From contig JAKUUL010000003.1 in NCBI GenBank assembly GCA_022447025.1, forward strand, positions 1 to 47,761: a DNA stretch of 47,761 bases. The letters are read 5' to 3'. Origin of the DNA: SAR86 cluster bacterium (lineage in GTDB: Bacteria > Pseudomonadota > Gammaproteobacteria > Magnimaribacterales > Magnimaribacteraceae). A program made the translations under genes and the position numbers. Below are positions 9,955 through 20,018 of the stretch, piece by piece (position 1 is the first letter of the stretch; each line of letters opens with the position of its first letter). The notes under the pieces were generated by a model that saw only the letters and a program-made list of their open reading frames with translations, was not told the origin of the DNA and ran no database searches.

Positions 9955-11033
9955 GTAAAAACAAGAAAAGAATACTTATTCTTCCAGGTGATGGTATAGG
10001 CCCTGAAGTTAGTGTTGTTGCCAAAAAACTTTTGGTTTTGTTAGATCAGAAATATTCTTTAGATCTAGAGGTTTCAGAAGGATTGTTGGGAGGAATAGCT
10101 TATGACCAAACTGGGGATCCTCTACCCAAGGAGACTTTAGACAAGGCAAAAGAAAATGAAGCGATACTCTTAGGAGCAGTAGGAGGACCTAAATGGGACC
10201 AGATTTCGTCTGAAAAAAGACCTGAAAAAGGTCTTTTAGGAATGAGATCTGAATTTGATTTCTTTGCAAATCTTAGACCCGCTATCTTATCGAAAGAGCT
10301 TGTCTCAGCTTCAACATTGAAAGAGGAAAAAGTAGCTGATTTAGATTTACTTATCGTTCGTGAATTAACAGGTGGTATTTATTTTGGAGAGCCTAGAGGA
10401 AAGGTTAAGGGCTCAGAAGAAGTCCTTAATACCATGAGATATAGCAAAGATGAAATAACCAGGATAGGAAGGGTGGCGTTTGAAGCAGCCAGAAAAAGGA
10501 GCGGGAAGCTTTGTTCAGTGGACAAAGCTAATGTACTAGAAGTTAGTTCCTTTTGGCGGAATACAATATCTGATCTTTCTCACGAATATCCCGAAGTAGA
10601 ATTAAGCCATATGTTGGTAGATAACGCTGCAATGCAATTAGTAAGAGAACCAAAGCAATTTGATGTCATAGTCACAGAAAACTTATTTGGAGATATCCTT
10701 TCTGATATAGCGGCAATGTTAACAGGCTCTATAGGTATGCTTCCTTCAGCCTCTCTTAACGATACAAACAAAGGTCTCTATGAACCAGTGCATGGATCTG
10801 CACCAGATATAGCCGGTAAGGATTTAGCTAATCCTTTAGCTTCGATCTTGTCCGTTGCCATGATGATGAGATATACCTTCGAAGAAGAAAAAGTGGCTTT
10901 GGCAATTGAACAAGCCGTAGAATCCGTTTTGGCTTTAGGTCAAAGAACCCAAGATATAGCTGGAAAGAAAGATGAAGTTATAGGCACAATTGAAATGGGG
11001 CAACTAGTTTTAAAAGAAATAGAGTCTAACTGA
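9951..11033 (+). CDS. leuB: 3-isopropylmalate dehydrogenase
   Basis: LeuB oxidises and decarboxylates 3-isopropylmalate to 2-ketoisocaproate with NAD+. It has 360 residues, starts with the nucleotide-binding [10 protein letters not shown], and contains the IPMDH segment [14 protein letters not shown] and the C-terminal [15 protein letters not shown]. These separate it from isocitrate dehydrogenase. Its stop shares one base with the asd ATG (TGATG). Confidence 0.97.
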   Translation: MSKNKKRILILPGDGIGPEVSVVAKKLLVLLDQKYSLDLEVSEGLLGGIAYDQTGDPLPKETLDKAKENEAILLGAVGGPKWDQISSEKRPEKGLLGMRSEFDFFANLRPAILSKELVSASTLKEEKVADLDLLIVRELTGGIYFGEPRGKVKGSEEVLNTMRYSKDEITRIGRVAFEAARKRSGKLCSVDKANVLEVSSFWRNTISDLSHEYPEVELSHMLVDNAAMQLVREPKQFDVIVTENLFGDILSDIAAMLTGSIGMLPSASLNDTNKGLYEPVHGSAPDIAGKDLANPLASILSVAMMMRYTFEEEKVALAIEQAVESVLALGQRTQDIAGKKDEVIGTIEMGQLVLKEIESN

Positions 11034-12040
11034 TGAAGGAAGCAAAAAATATCGCTGTGGTTGGAGCTACTGGGCTTGTCGGCAAGACTTTCCTTCAATT
11101 ACTTGAATCGGATCATTTTTTAGATTCGGATATCCATTTACTAGCAAGTAAAAAATCAGAAGGTAAAGAAGTTACCTTTAGAAATTCTAATCATATTGTT
11201 GGTTGTTTAGAAAATTTTGATTTTTCTAAAGTTGATTTAGCTTTCTTCTCTGCTGGATCTGAAACTGCTAAAGACTATGCACCTAAAGCTGTTGAACAAG
11301 GATGTTTTGTAGTCGATAACTCTTCATGTTTTAGAAAAGATAAAAACATTCCTTTAATAGTTCCTGAGGTTAATGCGGAAGCTTTACTCGATTACTCAAT
11401 GCCTGGCATAGTAGCTAACCCTAATTGTTCTACAATTCAAATGCTGGTAGCACTCAAGCCTTTGCATGATTTATTTAACATTAACAGAATTGATGTGACT
11501 ACCTTCCAGGCTGTTTCGGGAACTGGAAAATTAGCTCAGGAAGAATTACAACTCCAAATTAAACAAGAGTTACAAGAGGAAAAAACTTCTTCGAATATTT
11601 ATTCTAAACAAATAGCTTTTAATGCTTTACCTCATTGCGGCGATTTCCAGGAAAACTCCTATGCCTTTGAAGAAATGAAAATGGTTTGGGAGACTCATAG
11701 AATTCTCGATCCTAATATAGAAATAGCAGCCACTTGTGTAAGAGTGCCAGTAATGAATGGCCATTCAGAATCTGTACATATTGAAACGACCGAACAAATA
11801 AATATCGATACAGTTAAAGACTGTTTGAATGAAGCCAAAGGCATCAAGCTAGCCGACGGTGAAGGTTCGGAAAGTTATGAAACCGCTTTAGAGATAGATG
11901 GAACAGACTTAGTGCATGTGGGTAGGCTTAGAATGGATCTTTGGAATACTAAAAGGCTTAATTTATGGATAGTCGCAGACAACTTGAGAAAAGGGGCTGC
12001 CTTAAATAGTATCCAAATTGCTGAAATACTGTTCGTTTAG
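11033..12040 (+). CDS. asd: Aspartate-semialdehyde dehydrogenase
   Basis: Asd reduces aspartyl phosphate to aspartate semialdehyde with NADPH, the step after LysC on the way to Lys, Thr, Met and diaminopimelate. The 335-residue protein starts with GATGLVG (NADP binding) and has the catalytic Cys132 in NPNCSTIQ. Position between leuB and the FimV-like gene matches Pseudomonas-type gene order. The single-base TGATG overlap with leuB suggests reinitiation. Confidence 0.96.
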   Translation: MKEAKNIAVVGATGLVGKTFLQLLESDHFLDSDIHLLASKKSEGKEVTFRNSNHIVGCLENFDFSKVDLAFFSAGSETAKDYAPKAVEQGCFVVDNSSCFRKDKNIPLIVPEVNAEALLDYSMPGIVANPNCSTIQMLVALKPLHDLFNINRIDVTTFQAVSGTGKLAQEELQLQIKQELQEEKTSSNIYSKQIAFNALPHCGDFQENSYAFEEMKMVWETHRILDPNIEIAATCVRVPVMNGHSESVHIETTEQINIDTVKDCLNEAKGIKLADGEGSESYETALEIDGTDLVHVGRLRMDLWNTKRLNLWIVADNLRKGAALNSIQIAEILFV

Positions 12041-12077
12041 TTTCTATGAAAATTGATCTATTGATCGAAATATAGAA

Positions 12078-12404
12078 ATGAATTTTGAAACTTTGACCGG
12101 ATTCTCCTTTCATGGGTTAGTTGGAATCATTGTAGGTCTAATAGTTTTTTCACTTTTATTGTTTTTGATCAGGTATGAAAAGAAAGCTAAAGAGACCTTT
12201 AATTTTAAAGATAGCAATCTAAGTGAAGTTGGTGACCCTATAGAGGCAAATATAAATTTAGCTAGAAGTTTGATAGAAATGAAAGAAATTGATAAAGCAG
12301 ATGAGTGCATAAAAAAAGTGGAATTCAATAAGGACTTGAGTCTAGAACAACGAGAAAAAATAAATATTCTTAAAGATAAAATAACAGAAAATAAGAATGG
12401 CTAA
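12078..12404 (+). CDS. Minimal FimV-like membrane protein (TM helix plus FimV C-terminal domain)
   Basis: A 108-residue protein between asd and truA, where gammaproteobacteria usually carry fimV (often 600-900 residues; polar hub protein of type IV pili and twitching). Here I see one transmembrane helix (about residues 12-31) and, from residue 53, DPIEANINLARSLIEMKEIDKADECIKKV, which resembles the FimV C-terminal domain consensus. The periplasmic LysM region, coiled coil and acidic cytoplasmic TPR repeats are absent. It is therefore either a reduced FimV or a stand-alone copy of its C-terminal domain. It overlaps truA by 8 bases. Function here is unknown. Confidence 0.72.
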   Translation: MNFETLTGFSFHGLVGIIVGLIVFSLLLFLIRYEKKAKETFNFKDSNLSEVGDPIEANINLARSLIEMKEIDKADECIKKVEFNKDLSLEQREKINILKDKITENKNG

Positions 12405-13188
12405 AAAAATCTTTCGAATAGCTCTTGGAATTGAATATGAAGGAACAGCTTATAAAGGGTTTCAAAAACAAAAAAGTACAAAAAAAACTGTACAGGGCCT
12501 ATTAGACTCTGCTTTAAGCAAGGTAGCTAATCAGCAAATATTGACTGCATGCAGTGGAAGAACTGATGCGGGTGTGCATGCCTACTGTCAAACGATACAT
12601 TTTGATACTACTTCGTTAAGGGAGGTTAAGTCTTGGATCAACGGGGGTAATGCTTTACTTCCAAAAGATATAAGAATTCTATGGGCAAAACGAGTTTCCA
12701 GTGATTTTCATTCTAGGTTCTCAGCTTTATCAAGAACTTATCGTTACATTATACGAAACTCTGAACTTCCTTCGGCTTTAGATAGGAATAAAAAATTGTG
12801 GGTTAGAGAAAAGTTAGACTTGAGAAATATGAGGAGGGCCTCCTCTTACCTAATAGGTGAAAAAGATTTTTCTTCTTTTCGATCTTCTTCTTGTCAATCA
12901 AAAAGCCCAAATAGAAATATTCGTTCAATAAATATTAAGAAAAAAGGAGATTTGTTATTTATCGATATAAGCGCAAATGCCTTTTTATTAAATATGGTTA
13001 GAATAATTACAGGAACACTTTTAGAAACAGGATTAAAAAAGATACCACCTAAAAGAGTCAAAGAAATTCTAGACGCTAAAGACAGAACGCTCGCTGGAAA
13101 AACCGCCTCTCCTAATGGCCTGTATTTCGTTGGCGCTGAATATTTAAAGAAATATGAAGTTCCTAACATTTCAAATTCTGTTATCTAA
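12397..13188 (+). CDS. truA: tRNA pseudouridine(38-40) synthase
   Basis: TruA converts uridines 38-40 in the tRNA anticodon arm to pseudouridine. At 263 residues it has family length. The catalytic Asp57 is in CSGRTDAGVHA, and the later segments RTYRYII and NAFLLNMVRIITG are typical of TruA. It overlaps the FimV-like gene by 8 bases, and 51 bases separate it from trpF. Confidence 0.95.
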   Translation: MAKKIFRIALGIEYEGTAYKGFQKQKSTKKTVQGLLDSALSKVANQQILTACSGRTDAGVHAYCQTIHFDTTSLREVKSWINGGNALLPKDIRILWAKRVSSDFHSRFSALSRTYRYIIRNSELPSALDRNKKLWVREKLDLRNMRRASSYLIGEKDFSSFRSSSCQSKSPNRNIRSINIKKKGDLLFIDISANAFLLNMVRIITGTLLETGLKKIPPKRVKEILDAKDRTLAGKTASPNGLYFVGAEYLKKYEVPNISNSVI

Positions 13189-13239
13189 TCAAAATCAGTA
13201 AGGTCAAATCTGATAGACTGCGCGACCCTGAGATAAATC

Positions 13240-13866
13240 ATGAGCTTATTTATAAAGATTTGTGGAATTACAAGTGCAAAAGACGCAAGTTTAGCGGTGT
13301 CTTTTGGAGCTAATGCTTTAGGTTTTAATATGTATGAAAAAAGCCCTAGGTATGTATCTCAACAAGAGGTCAAGGAAATTCTAAAAGAATTATCAGATGA
13401 AATCATACCTGTTATGGTTTTTGTGGATCCCAGTTATAAATATGTTGAAGATTGCTTAAAACTTTCAACAAAGATCATTCCTCAATTTCATGGAAGTGAA
13501 ACTCCAGAATTTTGCTCCTCTTTCAATAGAAATTTTATTAAAGCTATACCAGTATCTAAAGAGGAAGACATAAATAATGGGTTTGAAAAATATGCGGATT
13601 CTTGGATGATATTGTTAGATAGTTACACTCAAGAAGAGTTTGGCGGTACAGGGAAACAATTTGATTGGACTTACTTGAGAGGCAAGGACTACGATAAGGC
13701 ATATTTAGTAGCTGGAGGACTAAATCCTAATAACGTTGCAGAAGTATTATCACTAACTTCTTGTACGGGATTAGATGTTAGTTCAGGTGTAGAATCTTCT
13801 CCAGGAAAGAAGGATTCAATGAAAATAAAAGAATTTATTGATGTAGCAAGGAATTTCCATGTCTAA
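13240..13866 (+). CDS. trpF: Phosphoribosylanthranilate isomerase
   Basis: TrpF carries out the Amadori rearrangement of phosphoribosylanthranilate in tryptophan synthesis. The 208-residue (beta/alpha)8 protein begins with IKICGIT, which holds the catalytic Cys, and ends with [15 protein letters not shown], the phosphate-binding end. It is a stand-alone TrpF, not fused to TrpC. It overlaps trpB by 8 bases. A possible -10 (tagact followed by gcgcgaccc) lies in the gap after truA, so an internal promoter is plausible. Confidence 0.96.
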   Translation: MSLFIKICGITSAKDASLAVSFGANALGFNMYEKSPRYVSQQEVKEILKELSDEIIPVMVFVDPSYKYVEDCLKLSTKIIPQFHGSETPEFCSSFNRNFIKAIPVSKEEDINNGFEKYADSWMILLDSYTQEEFGGTGKQFDWTYLRGKDYDKAYLVAGGLNPNNVAEVLSLTSCTGLDVSSGVESSPGKKDSMKIKEFIDVARNFHV

Positions 13867-15061
13867 AAAAGAGCAAGTGCCTGATTCCAAAGGACGTTTT
13901 GGTATTTATGGTGGAGTATATGTAGCAGAAACTTTAGTTCCTGCTTTAGAAGAGCTTGCACAAAAATATGAACTAATAAAAGACGACAAAGAGTTCAAGG
14001 CAGAAGTCCAAGATGATCTTGAGAAATTTGTAGGAAGACCTTCACCACTATATTTTGCTAAGCACTGGTCTAAGAAATTAGGCGGCGCAAAGGTATATCT
14101 AAAAAGAGAGGATTTAAATCATACAGGCGCTCATAAAATAAATAACACAGTGGGTCAAATACTTCTTGCTAAGCATATGGGCAAGACAAGAATAATTGCC
14201 GAGACCGGTGCCGGTCAACATGGAGTCGCTACAGCAACTGTAGCAGCTAGACAGGGTTTGGAATGTGTAATCTATATGGGCGAAGAAGATATAAAAAGAC
14301 AATCGCTAAATGTCTACAGAATAAAAATACTAGGTGCCGAAGTCGTTTCTGTTAATTCAGGTACAAAAACTTTAAAAGATGCTATGAATGAGGCCATGAG
14401 AGATTGGGTAACCAATGTGGACAATACTTATTACATTATTGGAAGTGTTGCAGGGCCTCATCCTTATCCACAGATAGTCAGGGATTTCAATTCAATAGTT
14501 GGAAAGGAAGTGCTTGTTCAAAGCAAAAATCAAATAGGTAAGATGCCAGATCTTTTGGTTGCATGTGTTGGAGGGGGATCAAATGCAATGGGTCTTTTTT
14601 ATCCCTTTATAGATATCTCCTCAACTGATTTGGTAGGAGTAGAGGCAGGGGGTTTGGGACTTGATACGGGTAAACATGCAGCACCTTTGAACGCAGGCAG
14701 TGAGGGTGTACTTCATGGAATGAGAACTTATCTAATGCAAACTGAAGAAGGTCAAATTCAAAATACCCATTCCATCTCAGCAGGGTTAGATTACCCAGGA
14801 GTTGGACCAGAACATGCCTGGTTAAAAGATATAGGCAGAGCTGACTACACCACTGCAAATGATCAAGAAGCTCTTGATGCCTTTAAAGAATTAACTCTCG
14901 TCGAGGGAATAATGCCTGCTTTGGAAACAGCCCATGCTTTAGCTTACGTAAAAAAAATAGCACCCACAATGGATTCCGAAAAAGTAATAGTGGTTAATAT
15001 CTCTGGTAGGGGAGATAAAGATATAAACACGGTTGCAGATATTGAGGGCATAAAACTTTAA
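13859..15061 (+). CDS. trpB: Tryptophan synthase beta chain
   Basis: TrpB joins indole and serine to give tryptophan using PLP. It has 400 residues. Lys93 in [10 protein letters not shown] is the PLP Schiff-base lysine, and the GGGSNAMG loop binds the PLP phosphate. The [12 protein letters not shown] segment is canonical. It overlaps trpF by 8 bases and shares one base with the trpA ATG (TAATG), consistent with coupled production of the alpha2beta2 complex. Confidence 0.98.
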   Translation: MSKKEQVPDSKGRFGIYGGVYVAETLVPALEELAQKYELIKDDKEFKAEVQDDLEKFVGRPSPLYFAKHWSKKLGGAKVYLKREDLNHTGAHKINNTVGQILLAKHMGKTRIIAETGAGQHGVATATVAARQGLECVIYMGEEDIKRQSLNVYRIKILGAEVVSVNSGTKTLKDAMNEAMRDWVTNVDNTYYIIGSVAGPHPYPQIVRDFNSIVGKEVLVQSKNQIGKMPDLLVACVGGGSNAMGLFYPFIDISSTDLVGVEAGGLGLDTGKHAAPLNAGSEGVLHGMRTYLMQTEEGQIQNTHSISAGLDYPGVGPEHAWLKDIGRADYTTANDQEALDAFKELTLVEGIMPALETAHALAYVKKIAPTMDSEKVIVVNISGRGDKDINTVADIEGIKL

Positions 15062-15858
15062 TGGGGCGAATTGAAACGACTTTCTTAGATTTAGCTGAGC
15101 TTAAACAAAAGGCTTTAATTGGCTACATCGTTTCTGGAGATCCTAATGTCTCTTCAACCCTAATGGCAATGCATTTAATGGTAGAAGAGGGAGTGCATGT
15201 TATTGAACTTGGCATAGCTTTTTCAGATCCAATGGCTGAGGGACCCTCTATTCAACAAGGGCATGAGAGAGCTCTATCAGAGAAAATTTCACTTAAAGCA
15301 ACTCTTAAGCTAGTAAAAAGTTTCAGAGAGAAAGATAAAAAAACTCCAGTTGTCTTAATGGGCTATATGAATACTTTTGAAGCACTAGGAAGTGAAGTTT
15401 TTTCTTCTACGGCAAAAGACAACGGTGTAGATGGGGTTCTTATAGTAGACATGCCCTTGGAAGCAAGTGATGAATTCACCGAAGAGAGCAGAAAACAAGG
15501 TCTTGATGTTATTAGACTAATAGCTCCTACCACCACTGAATCAAGAATCAAGAAAATATGTAAGCAAGCATCGGGATATGTTTACTACATATCACTTAAA
15601 GGTATTACAGGTGCAGACTCTATAAACCCAAAGGAAGTAGAAAAAAAAGTTTTAAAGCTAAAGAAGGTAACCGATTTGCCAGTAGTTATTGGTTTTGGAA
15701 TTAAAGATGGTAAGTCAGCCAGTAAAGTAAAAGACTTAGCTGATGGTGTAGTAGTAGGAAGTGCTTTAGTTGATATCATGGGAGGGAATAAAGAGGAGAT
15801 AGAAAAGCATTTATCTATTAAAATTAAGGATCTTTCTAAAGCGCTACATAAAACTTAA
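15061..15858 (+). CDS. trpA: Tryptophan synthase alpha chain
   Basis: TrpA splits indole-3-glycerol phosphate into indole and glyceraldehyde 3-phosphate and channels indole to TrpB. The 265-residue TIM barrel keeps catalytic Glu49 ([10 protein letters not shown]). The residue matching E. coli Asp60 is Glu60 (MAEGPSIQ), and the usual Pro of GIPFSD is Ala. The rest ([23 protein letters not shown]) is normal, with the beta/gamma-type SLKGITG loop. The gene sits directly between trpB and accD, so it is probably functional. Confidence 0.96.
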   Translation: MGRIETTFLDLAELKQKALIGYIVSGDPNVSSTLMAMHLMVEEGVHVIELGIAFSDPMAEGPSIQQGHERALSEKISLKATLKLVKSFREKDKKTPVVLMGYMNTFEALGSEVFSSTAKDNGVDGVLIVDMPLEASDEFTEESRKQGLDVIRLIAPTTTESRIKKICKQASGYVYYISLKGITGADSINPKEVEKKVLKLKKVTDLPVVIGFGIKDGKSASKVKDLADGVVVGSALVDIMGGNKEEIEKHLSIKIKDLSKALHKT

Positions 15859-15860
15859 CT

Positions 15861-16724
15861 ATGGCCAATTGGTTTGACAAGATTCTTCCCTCTTTTATAA
15901 AGAAAGGGAGCACAAAAAAGTCATCTGTACCAGAAGGCTTGTGGCAGACATGTTCAGGCTGTAATAACGTGCTTTATGTTCCTGAACTTGAGGCTAGTCT
16001 TTATGTTTGTCCTAAATGTGATCACCACGTCAGGATTGGTGCAAGAAAAAGGTTAGATTTGTTCTTGGATTCAGAAAATCAGATAGAGATCGCATCAAAT
16101 GTAAGCCCTACAGACTGGCTTAAGTTTAAAGATACTAAACGTTATAAAGATAGGATTACTGAAGCGGAGAGTAACAGTGATGAAAATGAAGCTATTGTTG
16201 TTAAGCAAGGTACTTTATTAAAACTTCCATTGGTTGCAGCAGCCTTTGAGTTCAGATTCATGGGGGGTTCAATGGGGTCAGTAGTTGGCCAAAAATTTGT
16301 AGAAGGGGTCAACCAAGCACTAAATAATCAACTTCCTTTCGTTTGTTTTTCAACCAGCGGAGGAGCCAGAATGCAAGAATCTTTGGTTTCTCTTTATCAA
16401 ATGGCAAAGACTAGTGCTGTTCTTCAAAAGTTGAAAGAGGCAGGCCAGCCATATATATCTATTATGATTGATCCAATTTACGGAGGAGTTGCAGCAAGTT
16501 TAGCTATGCTAGGAGATATCAATATAGCTGAACCTAAAGCACTAGTAGGCTTCACCGGACCCAGGGTAATAGAACAAACTTTAAAAGTTCAATTGCCGGA
16601 AGGGTTTCAAAGAAGTGAATTTTTATTGGATCATGGTGCTATAGATATGATTGTGCACCGAAAGGATCTTCAATCAACAGTTCATAGGCTGCTTTTAAAT
16701 CTTCTTGATAAACCTTCAAGTTAA
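15861..16724 (+). CDS. accD: Acetyl-CoA carboxylase carboxyltransferase subunit beta
   Basis: AccD forms the carboxyltransferase half of acetyl-CoA carboxylase with AccA and makes malonyl-CoA for fatty acid synthesis. The 287-residue protein has the N-terminal zinc ribbon (Cys31, Cys34, Cys50, Cys53) and the crotonase-like core with [11 protein letters not shown] and [13 protein letters not shown]. It follows trpA by 2 bases and overlaps folC by one base (TAATG). AccD between trpA and folC is classic gammaproteobacterial order. Confidence 0.97.
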   Translation: MANWFDKILPSFIKKGSTKKSSVPEGLWQTCSGCNNVLYVPELEASLYVCPKCDHHVRIGARKRLDLFLDSENQIEIASNVSPTDWLKFKDTKRYKDRITEAESNSDENEAIVVKQGTLLKLPLVAAAFEFRFMGGSMGSVVGQKFVEGVNQALNNQLPFVCFSTSGGARMQESLVSLYQMAKTSAVLQKLKEAGQPYISIMIDPIYGGVAASLAMLGDINIAEPKALVGFTGPRVIEQTLKVQLPEGFQRSEFLLDHGAIDMIVHRKDLQSTVHRLLLNLLDKPSS

Positions 16725-17995
16725 TGTCCAAAGAGAACTCGTTAGAATATTGGTTAGATTACATCCAAGCGGTAGGACCAAAAGAAATAGATTTGGGACT
16801 CCAAAGGATAAAACCCATTTATGAACAATTAATAAAATCTAAAATTGCTTCTAAAGTTATAGTTGTAGGAGGTACTAATGGAAAGGGTACAACTACGGAG
16901 TTTTTAGGCCAACTTTTAGTTTCAAAGCATAAGATCGTTGGTACCTTCACTTCACCACATTTATTCAATTTCAATGAAAGGATAAAAATAAATGGCAAGC
17001 CGGTTTCTGATGAAAGCATAGTTGAAAGCTTTAAATTAATTGAAGAAAGCAGGGGTTCTACTAATCTTACATATTTTGACTTTTCTACTTTGGCCGCTTT
17101 ACTTATTTTCAATAAATCTAATGTTGACTATATGGTGTTAGAAATTGGGCTTGGTGGAAGGTTAGATCCTGTAAATATTGTAGATTCAGATATTGCAATT
17201 TTAACTAATGTTGAATTGGATCATCAAGATTGGTTAGGAGAAGATAGAGAGTCAATTGGAAAGGAGAAAGCAGATATTTTTAAACTTCATAAGCCAGTAA
17301 TCATTGGACAACATGAAGTTCCAAATAGTGTCCATGAGAAGATTTTAGAAACTAAAAATCAGACTTTTTGCGTTGGTAAAGAGTTTGATTATCAGGTAGA
17401 CGATTCAAACAAAAAATGGACTTTTACTTTTAAAGGGGAAAGACAAGTTTCTTATGCAGATATTAAGTTGAATAGTTTTTCGGTGAGCAGCATTTCATGT
17501 GCTCTTGCTGCTTTTTGTCTTTTAGAAGAAGAGGTAAGTTTAGATATGGATGTCGTTTTTAACTCACTAGATTTAAAAGGCCGTTGTGAACTTATAGATA
17601 ACAGATATCTTCTAGATGTTAGCCATAATGAATCATCGGCAAGGTTTCTTTCATCTTTTATAGAAAGGAATTTTGAAGATGGAACGGTAATAAATGCGGT
17701 TTTTGGAGTTATGGAAGACAAGGATGTTAATTCGATCCTTGAACCATTAGCAACCAGAATTAATAAATGGTATGTAACTTCTGCAGATATAGAACGTTCT
17801 ATGGCTACCGAAAAACTGGGAGATATCATTAATTCTAAATATCCTAAAGATATGGAGCTTGTTGGAAGTGTTAAGGAGGCCTGTATGAAAGCCCAAGAAG
17901 AAACTGAAGAAGAAGGCTTGATTCTAATCTTTGGTTCTTTTTATACAGTTTCAGAAGCTTTCCCTGCTTTAAAATTATTAAGATCAGTTGCTTAA
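16724..17995 (+). CDS. folC: Bifunctional folylpolyglutamate / dihydrofolate synthase
   Basis: FolC adds glutamate to dihydropteroate and folates with ATP. The 423-residue protein has the Mur-ligase-type P-loop GTNGKGTT (residues 50-57), the FTSPHL segment (omega loop region), EIGLGGRLDPVN and TNVELDHQDWLG. The C-terminal domain follows the DVSHNE segment. Its stop is directly followed by the cvpA ATG; the dedD (SPOR domain) gene often found here is missing. Confidence 0.95.
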   Translation: MSKENSLEYWLDYIQAVGPKEIDLGLQRIKPIYEQLIKSKIASKVIVVGGTNGKGTTTEFLGQLLVSKHKIVGTFTSPHLFNFNERIKINGKPVSDESIVESFKLIEESRGSTNLTYFDFSTLAALLIFNKSNVDYMVLEIGLGGRLDPVNIVDSDIAILTNVELDHQDWLGEDRESIGKEKADIFKLHKPVIIGQHEVPNSVHEKILETKNQTFCVGKEFDYQVDDSNKKWTFTFKGERQVSYADIKLNSFSVSSISCALAAFCLLEEEVSLDMDVVFNSLDLKGRCELIDNRYLLDVSHNESSARFLSSFIERNFEDGTVINAVFGVMEDKDVNSILEPLATRINKWYVTSADIERSMATEKLGDIINSKYPKDMELVGSVKEACMKAQEETEEEGLILIFGSFYTVSEAFPALKLLRSVA

Positions 17996-18517
17996 ATGAT
18001 TGCAATAGATTGGATTTCTTTGGCTTTAATTGGAGCTCTAGGAATCTCAGGTTTTTTCAATGGCTTTGCCAAAGAAATTTCTTCTGCTATCGCTTGGGTA
18101 GTATCAATAGTTGGAGCATGGTATTTTGGCCCCTTGCTTTTTCCATACTTAGAAGCCTATTTAAGCAATGTTCAAGTTAAGTCTATCGCTTCATTTATAG
18201 TTGTTTTTATTATTTTGTTTGCTCTAGTAAGGTTAGCTGGTTCGATACTTTCTAAATTTCTCAGTGCCATCGGATTAGGTTTTTTAGATAAAGGTTTAGG
18301 CTTCTTTTTTGGTGCAACAAAAGCAACTGCAATTTTGGTTACTGTATTTATATTATCTTCAGGATTTTTAGAAAATAAAAGCTGGTGGAATGAATCTTTA
18401 TCTAAAGAGTGGACCACAAGAATTGCTGAGGTGATGGAGCCATTAATTAAGGACTGGAAAGCTCAAGCTGAAATTTTGTTAAACAAAGGGAATGTAACTT
18501 TCCCGCCGAAGTTATAA
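17996..18517 (+). CDS. cvpA: CvpA family inner-membrane protein
   Basis: A 173-residue membrane protein with about four hydrophobic helices and the CvpA-type start (DWISLALIGALGISGFFNGFAKE). CvpA is needed for colicin V export in E. coli, and the family has been linked to envelope stress; its molecular function is not settled. The position just upstream of purF is the conserved gammaproteobacterial location and supports the call. It begins one base after the folC stop. Confidence 0.9.
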   Translation: MIAIDWISLALIGALGISGFFNGFAKEISSAIAWVVSIVGAWYFGPLLFPYLEAYLSNVQVKSIASFIVVFIILFALVRLAGSILSKFLSAIGLGFLDKGLGFFFGATKATAILVTVFILSSGFLENKSWWNESLSKEWTTRIAEVMEPLIKDWKAQAEILLNKGNVTFPPKL

Positions 18518-18531
18518 ACTAGGCTGCCTTT

Positions 18532-20010
18532 ATGTGTGGAGTAGTAGGGGTAGTAAGTAAATCGGAAGTATCTCCGATGATTTATGATGCTTTAACGATT
18601 TTACAGCACAGAGGTCAAGACGCCGCTGGAATAGCAACTTGCGATCAAGATAAATTCCATTTAAGAAAACAACTGGGTCTCGTTAGAGATGTCTTTAGAG
18701 ATACTCATATGATTACATTGAGAGGATCTATGGGAATAGGGCATCTGAGATATCCAACTGCTGGTAGTCAAGATAGAGAATTAGCGCAACCCATGTATGT
18801 CAACTCGCCTTATGGAATAAGTATTTCTCATAATGGTAACTTGACTAATAAGGACGAGATAAGTGAAGTTTTAACAAATAAAAACCACAGATTTTTAAGC
18901 ACAGACTCTGACAGTGAAGTCTTACTAAATGTATTTGCACATGAGTTACAAAAACAAGGAGCTTCATCTCTAACCCAAAAGGAAATCTTTCAAGCAGTGA
19001 AAGCTACACATAAAAGAGTTAGGGGAGCTTACTCAGTAATTTTTATGATTAATGGGGTTGGAATTGTAGGATTTAGAGATCCTTTTGGTATCAGACCGCT
19101 AATTTTTGGTTCTAGACAAAATGATCTGTTGGGACCTGACTACATGATTGCATCTGAAAGTACAGTTTTAGATACATTAGGATTTGATGTAACTGGTGAT
19201 GTGGATCCTGGAGAAGCTATTTTCATTAGCAAAGAAGGTGAAATGTACAGAGAAGCTTGTATAGAAAACCCTATACATACACCTTGTATATTTGAGTATG
19301 TTTATTTGGCTAGACCTGATGCCGTAATTGACAATATCTCTGTACATAAATCTCGAATGAGAATGGGTGAAGCTTTAGCAAAAAAGATTAATAAACTTAA
19401 ACCAGAACATGACATTGATGTAGTAATACCTATTCCAGAAAGTAGTACCACTTCTGCTCTCCAGCTGGCTAATACACTGGGGATAAAGTACACAGAAGGA
19501 TTTGTTAAAAACCGCTATATTGGAAGAACTTTCATTATGCCGTTTCAAGAAAAACGTGAAAAATCGGTAAGACAAAAGCTAAACCCGATAGAATTTGAGT
19601 TCAAGGGTAAAGTAGTTTTGTTGGTTGATGATTCAATAGTTAGAGGCACTACAAGTAGGCAAATAATTGAAATGGCCAGAAATGCAGGGGCTAAAAAAGT
19701 TTACTTTGCATCAGCCGCACCTCCAATTAGACATCAGAATGTCTATGGTATAGATATGGCTGCTACCACTGAGTTAATAGCACACAATCGAACCGAAGAA
19801 GAGATTGGTGACCATATTGGTGCTGATTGGCTTATCTATCAGGATCTTGAAGATCTTATAGAATCAGCACGAAAAGGAAACCCGGCAATCCAACAATTTG
19901 AATGTTCTGTATTTGATGGAAAATACATCACGGCGGACATAGACAAAAGCTACTTACAAAGATTGGAAGAAACAAGAAGCGACGAGAAAAAGTCTAGAAA
20001 ATTAAACTAA
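18532..20010 (+). CDS. purF: Amidophosphoribosyltransferase
   Basis: PurF catalyses the first committed purine step, from PRPP and glutamine to phosphoribosylamine. The 492-residue enzyme has the N-terminal nucleophile Cys2 (MCGVVGVV), the glutaminase segments HRGQDAAGI and GHLRYPTAG, and the PRPP loop VLLVDDSIVRGTTS. It lies 14 bases after cvpA. A TATAAA at 18513-18518 followed by a GC-rich discriminator could be an internal promoter, which would give a very short leader. It ends 8 bases from the convergent acnB. Confidence 0.97.
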   Translation: MCGVVGVVSKSEVSPMIYDALTILQHRGQDAAGIATCDQDKFHLRKQLGLVRDVFRDTHMITLRGSMGIGHLRYPTAGSQDRELAQPMYVNSPYGISISHNGNLTNKDEISEVLTNKNHRFLSTDSDSEVLLNVFAHELQKQGASSLTQKEIFQAVKATHKRVRGAYSVIFMINGVGIVGFRDPFGIRPLIFGSRQNDLLGPDYMIASESTVLDTLGFDVTGDVDPGEAIFISKEGEMYREACIENPIHTPCIFEYVYLARPDAVIDNISVHKSRMRMGEALAKKINKLKPEHDIDVVIPIPESSTTSALQLANTLGIKYTEGFVKNRYIGRTFIMPFQEKREKSVRQKLNPIEFEFKGKVVLLVDDSIVRGTTSRQIIEMARNAGAKKVYFASAAPPIRHQNVYGIDMAATTELIAHNRTEEEIGDHIGADWLIYQDLEDLIESARKGNPAIQQFECSVFDGKYITADIDKSYLQRLEETRSDEKKSRKLN

Positions 20011-20018
20011 TAAGATTT

